Source of the DNA: Ryuthela nishihirai
Lineage: Eukaryota; Arthropoda; Arachnida; Araneae; Heptathelidae
DNA length: 64,000 nt
Direction of reading: 5' to 3'
Assembly: GCA_038380435.1 (NCBI GenBank)
Contig: JAWZYU010000019.1
Location: 35,117,801 to 35,181,800, forward strand
Both the position numbers and the translations under genes were made by a program. The notes beneath the pieces are model-generated. The model saw only the letters and a program-made list of their open reading frames with translations. It did no database searches and was not told the DNA's origin. Below are positions 56,885 through 64,000 of this stretch, in pieces; position 1 is the first letter of the stretch; each line of letters starts with the position of its first letter.

Positions 56885-57747
56885 TACACAACTAACAATT
56901 TTAAAACTAACAAACAAAAAATTACAGTAATAATAAGAAATATTTTTAAAAATTTTAATATTTTTTACTGAAATTCAAATGAAAATATAATAAAAACTTT
57001 GCTTAATTACAAATAATATTTAATTTAATATTAATTATTAATAATTATTAATAATATGCAAATTATTTAATCTGTCTTTCATTTATTTATTTTTTTAGAC
57101 AGAATTAATGCTGTTTCATTTTGGCACATAAAAATGGCTTATTTCAGTTTCTTACTTTAGGTAGAGGCTCTCATTCATTTTTTTCTACTGAAAGTACTTA
57201 AAAATTAATTCAGCCACCATGCAAAGTTCACTGTTAGATATTCAATACACCAAAAGTTAAAATATCCACCAATATAAAGCCAGAACACATCACATTTCTT
57301 TCTTTAAAATTTCTTCATATTTCCAGTCCTGTATGTCATTTTCAAAGAAATGTAGGATGCCAGAATAGGTGAGATCAAAAATTGACTGAGATAGATTCTG
57401 TGAGCAGCACCAAGGTTGGGAGGAGAGAGTTACTTACTAAGAGGTAAGATTCGAACAGTTTTATTAATACATATACATTAATCCAAAAGTCCTACTGGTC
57501 TAGTAGTTTGTTTACTGACTACTAAGCCAGCAGGTGTGTCCTTGTGTATGTGTTTATATGTTGTATGAGAAACCAGGACAAGCCTGCTAGAATTTCTAGA
57601 TTATTTTCTGTCCTTTGTGTTTTGCTTTCTAAAATATTAAATTAAATATATATATGATAAATTCAAGAATACAATTACTTTTAATATTTCTAAAATAAAA
57701 ATTTTTCCTGAGGGATTTTTATTTCTAATATTATAAAAAAAACTTAC
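56885..57747. other. Intron sequence before exon 3 donor
   Basis: AT-rich, no recognised feature. Confidence 0.5.
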
Positions 57748-57954
57748 CAAGGAAGTTAAAATTCAATTTAGCTCTATCTTCTCCCTGAGCATTACTTGTG
57801 CACAGTTCATAATCCCCACTGGCATCTCTTGGAGGTTTCCTGAATGTTAAAACAATTTTATCATTTCGGACAGATACTTCAACATCTTTGTTGGACACAG
57901 GTTTACCATTTCTCAGAAGTTTTGCTGCGACATCAGATGTTTTAGTGCCAGGTA
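57748..57954 (-). CDS. unc-22: Twitchin-like exon 3 (rest of second Ig domain)
   Basis: 207-bp exon, phase 1 to phase 1. Acceptor ..atcatttcag, donor GTAAGTT. It encodes PGTKTSDVAAKLLRNGKPVS and, further on, RDASGDYELCTSNAQGEDRA. The D-x-S-G-D-Y-x-L-x-x-x-N-x-x-G motif is the classic Ig I-set F-strand/tyrosine-corner signature as found in twitchin and titin. A tryptophan on the C strand is not evident, so this may be a divergent Ig. It ends in G, which with the AT of exon 4 makes the D of the Ig-to-Fn3 linker. Downstream lies the 17.6-kb intron that holds most of the nested transposons. Confidence 0.85.
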
Positions 57955-58426
57955 CTGAAATGATAGCAATATATTGTGGAATGTATACCTTGATACTGGT
58001 TATAAATCAAAAACTTTATAACAAAATTAATATTCATTATTTAATTAAAGAAAATAATTATCACTGAAAAACTGGGCACAAAAATTATTAAATTTACTGT
58101 CAATATCTTTTAACACCTTCACCAATTTGTTATAACTCTTAGGAAAAATACATCCTGCAGTTTCTGAACTTGATACATAAGATATAGTAACAAGTTTTTA
58201 ATCATTTTATTTTTTTCTAGAAAATTTCAAAATTTAGTGTCTGCATGAAATACTCTTGCTCAGAATTGTGTGCAATGCAGGAATTTCCTAGTGCAATGTT
58301 TTAAGCTATAATAATGTTTGCATAGATTCATGAAAATTAATTAATAATTTATAAAGCAACTAAATGGTGTATGAAAGAATAAATTACCTAACATATACAC
58401 TATTAGATAAATACAATAAATGTTAC
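57955..58426. other. Intron between exons 2 and 3
   Basis: 472 bp, the only short intron in the window, free of visible mobile DNA. Confidence 0.75.
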
Positions 58427-58513
58427 CTATGTAGGGTATTTCAACAATTAAAGGCTTATTGACATCACCAGTAAATTCTGTATTTTCTGTGCTGATCTTT
58501 GGAGCTTTCTCAC
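58427..58513 (-). CDS. unc-22: Twitchin-like exon 2 (N-terminal part of second Ig domain)
   Basis: Short 87-bp exon, phase 1 in and phase 1 out (2+28 codons+1). The acceptor is ..tattgtag before 58513 and the donor is GTAACATT below 58427. It reads EKAPKISTENTEFTGDVNKP followed by LIVEIPYI, the A-B strand region of an Ig domain. It is separated from exon 3 by only 472 bp, the shortest intron here. A junction codon split G/TA restores V and continues into PGTKTSDVAAKLL. Because it is short, support comes mainly from frame and phase continuity with both neighbours. Confidence 0.78.
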
Positions 58514-58814
58514 CTACAATATTTAAAAAAAGGGAATTAAAAATTTGTTTCTAAGACCTGTTAAAAAAGTAGAATATGAACATAATATTGCATAAAAATT
58601 TTCAAATAATTATCCTTTAATACAATATTTGGATGTTTTAATCAAACTTTGTCATACTTTGTTTTACCAAAATTACTTTTCTAGGTTATGAATTTCATAT
58701 AGCATAAGTTATATTGGTTATTTAACTATGAGCAAAGTTTCTTTGCTGCACAATAGATTAAACAGTCAAATCAAAATATATTAAAGGTCAGGATGGGATA
58801 GGACACTTTTTTTT

Positions 58815-59012
58815 TAATTGAAGAGATATTTTTTGACATATTTAATGAATATTAAGGAAGATATCACTTATATGATAATAAGACTCCTGATAACATGTCA
58901 GGTGCTCTGGACCTGACATGCTATCAGGAAGTTGTGGGTTCGTATTCCACCCATTTCAAGACACTTTTTCCTTAATATTCATTAAATACGTCAAAAAATA
59001 TCTCTTCAATTT
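58815..59012. mobile_element. Fold-back element with tRNA-like arm sequence
   Basis: The left arm aattgaagagatattttttg ... tttaatgaatattaagg returns inverted as ccttaatattcattaaa ... atatctcttcaatt. The inner arms tcctgataacatgtcag and ctgacatgctatcagg also pair, around gtgctctggac. The right arm includes gttgtgggttcgtattccac, a B-box-like block. A related sequence at 59170-59240 has both A- and B-box-like blocks. Confidence 0.75.
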
Positions 59013-59159
59013 AAACAATTGTACATTCTGAATGTTCTTACCGTCTTCATGATATGCTTGTCATTGTATCTTCAGGCCGAGTAGCTGGGACAAATACCTT
59101 CATTAGACATGGAGAATTGTGCACTGCTGGTAGAAAAGTTCATAGCATCAATTAGAGGA

Positions 59160-59300
59160 GATCTTGATCGATGGCTGGTAGCTCAGTGGTCCAGAGCACC
59201 TGGCATGTTATCAGATCATGGGTCATATCCCACCTGGCTAAAGACAATTTTTCCTCTAAAATTGATCAACGTTAACTTCAGAGTGATATCTTCCTTAGAG
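59160..59300 (+). repeat. tRNA-derived SINE-like sequence
   Basis: gctggtagctcagtggtcca (A-box-like) and atcatgggtcatatcccacc (B-box-like) are spaced as in a tRNA. The intervening agcacctggcatgttatcag is shared with the fold-back at 58815-59012. Not a functional tRNA gene: the 3' acceptor stem is absent. Confidence 0.65.
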
Positions 59301-59750
59301 TTAAGACTCACAAACTGGAAGGCAAATGTGAATTTCCTGCCATGTTCTTTAATGTGCAATATGTCAATAGACTTATTTTCCATTCAGAACCTTGGTCATT
59401 ATTCCATTTCTTGGATTATAATTTTTGCACACCCACATTAATCATTCACTTCTCACTGAAGACATGGGATGGAAAAGAAGTGTTGCAAGTACACAGAGGA
59501 AGTAAATAAATTTCTTCTTAAAATACCTACAATTATTTCCAATATAATGACTCTACTGTTTTTCGCTGTTTATCTTTAACACACCATTAATGTTTAAAAC
59601 ACTAACACAAAATTTTAAATCTTTTAATATTTTTAATGTTTTATATATTATTATCACATATTTTAATATTTATTAATATATAAATAAATAATGTCAAATA
59701 TTAACAATACACTACATAATTTGCAATCATTGTTAATATGTTACACATAA
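59300..59750. other. Intron sequence without recognised features
   Basis: AT-rich, no coding or repeat signal beyond short TA-rich runs. Confidence 0.5.
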
Positions 59751-59840
59751 ATGCTTTAAACGTAAATGCTTTAAAGATGTCTTGCCTCTAGATTTTACAC
59801 ATAAATGCTTTAAAGATGTCTTGCCTCTAGATATTCTTGA
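59750..59840. repeat. Short tandem duplication
   Basis: cataaatgctttaaa..gatgtcttgcctctagat occurs twice in tandem (about 59748-59795 and 59798-59832), with an extra internal gtaaatgctttaaa in the first. Confidence 0.8.
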
Positions 59841-59894
59841 CCTACAGCCTCCTCTCCATTACAGTTATGTGTGATTAAAAATATAGTTTGATTA

Positions 59895-62189
59895 CACTGG
59901 GCAACAATAGCCATTCTTTACTAATTTCGAGGTGCTGAACATGAAAATGACAATAAAATTTGTCGTTTGGCTCTTGTTGAGGAGAGACAGATATGGTCAT
60001 ATATAAACGACTCAGTCTGTATTGAGTACATAGGTAACCATTTTGCAATGCTGTATTTTAAACTCCAGATTGCAACATATTGCATTGCATTGCATCAGCC
60101 CACCATACACACAACCCCAGGAGGTATTGCATCATTGTCTGACGCAATGTAGTTGAGTCACGATATCAAGGCTTTACAATCGCAGACAAAAGATGATGCA
60201 ATCATTAGTTGTAAGTGATATCTTGTAGGGTAAGTAAGTTTCTTGAGTGACTTCCATTTACCCCTGAGTCATAAGTACAACACAAGTGATACTAACAGTT
60301 TTAATCCAGCAGTAGTGGTGTCTCATAACTGTGTTAATAGTGCAGATACATTTTGTTACATTTGTGGGGAAGTGACATTTGCAAGCCAGAAAAGGGCCAT
60401 CACTCCAATAGTGAAAGTCGTGTATGAATTTTATTTTGGACGCAAGATCGGGGACCAGGACAAGGCCTGGGCCCCATACATATGCTGCAGTATGTGTGCA
60501 AGAAATCTTCCAAAGTGGCTGAAAGGAGAAAAAGTGGCGATGTTGTTTGCTGTTCTTATGGTTTGGAGAGAGTCAAGCAATCATGTAAATGACTGCTACT
60601 TTTGCATGGTTCTACCTGTTTCTAGAGGCATCACGAAGAAAAAAAGTGGACAATAGAGTACCCAAATATACAATCCGCTCTTCAACCAGTTCAGCACAGT
60701 GAAGGACTTCCCATTCCCAAACCTTCAAAAGATTTTCTATCAATTCAGATGATGAGGAGGGAGGCAAACTGATGTCAGGTTCTCAATAGCCTTCAGTGTC
60801 TAATGATGATCCATATGTCTGCCATGGTGCATCATCTGCACCACATATTCTCACTGAAGAAGAAATAAATAATCTTGTTCGCAATCTGGAGCTATCCAAA
60901 GCCAAAGCAGTTACTTGGATCAAGACTTAATAGAATCTTCTCAAAGAAAATGTCCGAGTGACTTCGTTTTCAAACTTGTTGTGAGCAGTTTGCACCTTAC
61001 TTTAGAAAGGAAGATGACCTTGTGTTCTGCTCCGACGTAGATGGCCTGATGAATGCCCTAGGAATCAAACATGACCCTCAAGAATGACGACTCTTCATAG
61101 ACTCCTCGAAATTGAGTCTCAAGGTGGTGTTACTGCATAATGAAAATCGACTTTCATCCATTCCGGTCGGACACGCTGTCTACATGAAAGAAACCTACAA
61201 CAACCTAAAACAGCTGTTGAACTGTCTTCAATACAGCAAGTATGGCTGGCATCTCTGTTGTGACTTGAAGGTAGTGGCTCTGTTGATGGGTCTGCAGCTG
61301 GGATATACGAAGTACTGCTGTTTCTTATGTGAATGGGACAGCCGAGAAAAGACTCTGCACTACGTGAAGAGAAACTGGCCTCAGAGGAAATCTCTGAAGG
61401 TCAGAGAGAAGAATGTGGAACACCTAGCACTGGCAGAAACACACAAAATCCTACTACCATCCCTACACATCAAACTCGGTGTGATGAAAAACTTCGTAAA
61501 AGCCATGGACAGGACTGCATCAGCTATCAAGTACTTGGTTGACATATTTCCATGATTCAGCAAAGCGAAAATTAAAGAGGGAATTTTTGTGGGTCCTCAG
61601 ATCCGTAAGCTGTTCAGAGACCAGATGTTCAACAACCTGCTTCAGGGTGACGAGAAAAAAGCTTGGGACGCATTTCCTCTGGTGTCAACTAAATTCCTCG
61701 GGAATGTCAGGGCAGACAACTACAAGAAACTGGTTAAGGACATGTTGTCTCTGTATCACAAACCTGGCTGTAATATGTCCTTAAAGATCCACTTTCTCTA
61801 TTCCCACTTAGATTTCTTCCCCGACAACTGTGACATGGTTAGTGAGAAGCATGGTGAACATTTTCACCAAGACATTGCAACGATGGAGAAATGATAACAA
61901 CTGGTCCACTTCAATGTTGGCTGACTACTATTGGACATTCACCAGAGATGATTCTGAGCAGCTGTATAAGCGACGGGCAAAGCGATGTTGGAAGTAGAAG
62001 CGGAGTTTTACCAATACATGTCGTATGTACATATTACTCTATTATATAAGAAGCTATTGCAGATTTCTCAGAAATCGTAGCCAATTTCGCATTTTCATTG
62101 TCATATTTGTGTTCAGCACCTTGAAATCTTTAAGAAATGGCTACTTTTATCTCAGAGGCATGACTTTTATGAAAATTTGCTGCCCAGTA
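59895..62189 (+). mobile_element. Orphan TIR element carrying a broken zinc-motif gene
   Basis: Left end cactgggcaacaa, then tagccattctttactaattt, cgaggtgctgaacatgaaaa and tgacaataaaat. The right end, read inward, is tactgggcagcaaattttca, then tagccatttcttaaagattt, caaggtgctgaacacaaata and tgacaatgaaaat. These are imperfect inverted repeats of about 75-115 bp around a 1.7-kb gene relic. No convincing target duplication was identified. The arrangement is that of a cut-and-paste DNA transposon. Confidence 0.72.
60243..61894 (+). pseudogene. Orphan repeated-family protein, broken
   Basis: I do not know the function. Pieces: 60243-60656 (TFCYICGEVTFASQKRAITP, then a YICCSMCARNLPKWLKGEK and an NHVNDCYFCM block), a gap with stops at 60660-61090, 61112-61555 (MSLKVVLLHNENRLSSIPVG, LGYTKYCCFLCEWDSREKTL, HIKLGVMKNFVKAMDRTASA) and, after one stop at about 61553, 61589-61894 (GPQIRKLFRDQMFNNLL, CNMSLKIHFLYSHLDFFPDN, KHGEHFHQDIATMEK). 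The C-x-x-C pairs at the N terminus, the C-C-F-L-C-x-W-D and the H-G-E-x-F-H-Q-D-I motifs look like metal sites. I recall a family of this type repeated in arthropod genomes, annotated as uncharacterised. It may be a transposase, because it lies between inverted repeats. Confidence 0.75.
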
Positions 62190-62547
62190 TTATAGAAGCT
62201 TGTTATAAAATCATGTTTAAAATCAATGAACTATGCTTCTAGAAGGATGATAAAAATAATTTAAATTATCAGGAATATTTTTGATATTCAGATTACTATT
62301 GATTCAAGCCTGTGTAAGTCCTTCCCATTTTAGCCTTGGGTCTAGCTTCCTCCCACCTTCCCCACTTCTAATCAATCACTGGTTATAAAGGGAATTTTTG
62401 TATTAAAAAAGCATACCTTTTTTCTACTCTCTTTCAGGAAATAATAACAATAGCTTAAACTAAACTAGTAAACTAGTAACTTAACTTAACTAGCAGTTAG
62501 TGAATAAGCAACACACTAACCCATGTACAAAAAACATTGATACTTAC
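62190..62547. other. Intron sequence before exon 1 donor
   Basis: No recognised feature. Confidence 0.5.
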
Positions 62548-62678
62548 CCTCTCCGACACTCAGTACTCCAGAAGATGTTAACTCTTTACTTTTGCACATA
62601 ATCTCTCCTGCATCTTCTAACTGACAGTTATTGATAATCAACTGATGCCGGCCATCGCCAAGGGATTTTATTAAATAT
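62548..62678 (-). CDS. unc-22: Twitchin-like exon 1 of window (C-terminal half of an Ig domain)
   Basis: Minus-strand coding exon of 131 bp. The acceptor follows a long pyrimidine run ending ..tttttcag at 62679-62680, and the donor is GTAAGTA at 62547 and below. It enters in phase 2 and leaves in phase 1 (1+43 codons+1). The product begins YLIKSLGDGRHQLIINN and contains LEDAGEIMCKS, the E-F strand signature of an I-set Ig domain (hydrophobic-x-I-x-x-C, then D-A-G-x-x-x-C). The first half of this Ig domain must lie upstream, beyond 62,678. It joins the next exon as ..SVGE/G/EKAPK.. in frame. In twitchin such domains are structural modules of the thick filament. Assignment to twitchin rather than another giant Ig/Fn3 protein rests on the downstream domain order. 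Confidence 0.82.
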
Positions 62679-62679
62679 C

Positions 62680-63276
62680 TGAAAAAGAAAAAAAAAAAGT
62701 TCTACAAATGATGACAAAAAATACAAAAAGCCTTCAGGAATTAATATGAATTATTAACAATTGTCTATGATTGCAATACACTATTGTTGCTGTTGTTGTT
62801 GTTGTTGTTGTTTTTTATGTGTGTAATTTCCTATATTTAATAAACCAACTTTTAATGCTGTCAGCACCTAAAAACTGTACATTTTAGCAATCTTGAACAA
62901 CCTTTTATACCAGATTATTGATTATTACCATGCCTTATATATAAATACAAGCTCAAAAATTATGGACAATTTTCACAACTGAAAATAAATAACTGGACTG
63001 CAAAATGATATGAACATGGAAAGTAATCTCTGAGCCCAGCAGCAATGGCAAACATGCAAATGTGCAAGATAATATGCAAATCACATCTACTGTGTACACC
63101 ATCCATAGACACTAAATCTGAAGTCAATTAGTATTCCTTTTATAAATGTTTATCACTACCTTACATTCAAACTTAGTATTATGTGAAAATCTGTCATCTA
63201 TGCATGAAGATTTGGAATGTGTTATTTCATCCTAAATAGCACAAAGATATTTATAATGATTCATATCAATGGCATG
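62680..63276. other. Intron sequence upstream of exon 1
   Basis: Contains a (GTT)n microsatellite at about 62787-62812 and otherwise AT-rich sequence with no coding frame. Confidence 0.6.
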
Positions 63277-63500
63277 CAGGCTTGGATCTAGAAAAAAATA
63301 AAGGGAGGAAAGGGGCAATAGACAGAATTCCATTCCAATATAACATGTTTCCCTTCATTTTTAGAGGTCTTTAAAAACATTTCTTGAAAAATGCATGAAA
63401 TATACATAAGTTTAATAATTTTTTGCCTCCATTACCCTTAGAGCATTCTCATAGGAGGGTGACATAACCCATTGTCCTTTCCCCTCTAGATCCGGCCCTG
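63277..63500. mobile_element. hAT-like MITE with CAGG..GGATCTAG ends (copy 3)
   Basis: 224 bp. The left end CAGGCTTGGATCTAG and the right end CTAGATCCGGCCCTG are 15-bp inverted repeats with three mismatches. The interior (ccattccaatataacatgtt, gaaaaatgcatgaaatata) matches the copies at 53-307 and 40794-41060. Confidence 0.8.
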
Positions 63501-63785
63501 GTGATATAATGGGAAAATCAGAAGCTGGGAAGGCAAGCTAGCATTGCCAGATGGTTGAATGTGGTCAAAAATGTTGTCTATTGGTCCTGGAGACAACTTC
63601 AAAAGGCAGGATTTATTACATAGTTTTAAAGATACCTAATTTTAGGTATCTTTAAAACTCTAATTACATTTATTCTAAAAAACTATCATATATCTAATAT
63701 ACAAAGAAGAAAGTTTGTGTGTTTGTGGGTTTGTGTGTTGTTCACTTATGCACTTTGCCCCCAAAAGAAAATAAATAAAAATAAA

Positions 63786-63980
63786 TACCCCCTCAAGCAG
63801 CTGCTTGCCACAGAGGTCTGACAGGAGCCTGCCAGTTTATATGCCAGAGTAGAAGGTCTGAGAGGATGGCAGGACCTCAGCAGAAAAACGACACAAACAG
63901 CCATGCCTTATCCGGGGCTCAAACCCAGGTCCCATAGATCAGTAGCCAAGCATGCTAACCACTCGGCCATGGGACGGCAG
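63786..63980 (-). repeat. tRNA-derived SINE, full-length copy
   Basis: On the minus strand the head reads ctgccgtcccatggccgagt ggttagcatgc with an A box (TGGCCGAGTGG) and gacctgggtttgagcccc as the B box, a tRNA-Ser/Leu-like head. The tail is gtcctgccatcctctcagac ... gctgcttgagggggtatt. Shared with 26966-27060 and 36293-36482. Confidence 0.85.
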
Positions 63981-64000
63981 CTAGAGGTTTAATCTTTGCA

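Noticed and set aside
63900..63980. Possible tRNA-Ser/Leu gene
   Set aside because: Only the A and B boxes and 5' half are tRNA-like. The sequence runs on into a repeat tail found at two other sites, so it is a SINE head.

Overview
The window is a eukaryotic, AT-rich, intron-dominated stretch of an invertebrate genome. Nothing in it is bacterial: there are no operons, and the only host coding sequence is ten short exons with consensus GT...AG borders. The exons lie on the minus strand and splice in a continuous frame of about 1.92 kb (roughly 640 residues). They encode the domain run Ig(half)-Ig-Fn3-Fn3-Ig-Fn3-Fn3, with linkers of the form 'NPYDEPGRPGKP'. This is the Fn3-Fn3-Ig super-repeat of the giant muscle protein twitchin/projectin (unc-22/bt), near where the N-terminal Ig run gives way to the Fn3-Fn3-Ig pattern. 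The window has neither the start nor the kinase end of the gene. The kind of organism is inferred: a large-intron invertebrate, probably an arthropod (perhaps a chelicerate), because the orphan repeat family at 59.9-62.2 kb resembles one I associate with arthropods. A cephalopod-like lophotrochozoan is not excluded.

The introns range from about 0.5 kb to 17.6 kb and are filled with mobile DNA, most of it antisense to the host gene. From left to right: a short-repeat intron with a truncated Tc1/mariner relic (4.2-4.7 kb) and antisense LINE-leader fragments; a young Ty3/gypsy LTR element (7,118-15,082) with near-identical LTRs, gag, pol and a correctly phased GGGAAAC slippery heptamer; a TIR relic (15.4-16.1 kb); a Penelope-like element (PLE) split by a nearly intact RTE-like LINE (17.3-21.96 kb); a second PLE with a GIY-YIG domain (24.4-26.6 kb); a Tc1 element (27.8-29.0 kb); fold-back and MITE elements (31-36 kb); a Tc1 element broken by a GC-rich insertion (37.3-39.7 kb); and a mariner inside a mariner (41.9-44.4 kb).

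The most heavily nested region is 44.7-52.4 kb. An old LINE copy has received three hAT-type MITEs, one of them carrying a mariner-type element, and then a younger LINE copy. A third LINE copy follows (53.5-56.9 kb). A broken orphan zinc-motif gene lies between newly noticed terminal inverted repeats at 59.9-62.2 kb. tRNA-derived SINE copies are scattered through the window.

The host exons work as one transcription unit. Nearly all inter-domain introns are phase 1, so whole Ig and Fn3 modules are symmetrical units. The mobile elements have left every exon open. The candidates most worth a second look are the orphan TIR element, the gypsy frameshift site, the duplicated 3' splice acceptor beside the last exon (the outer copy would add a stop codon), and the reconstructable order of insertions.
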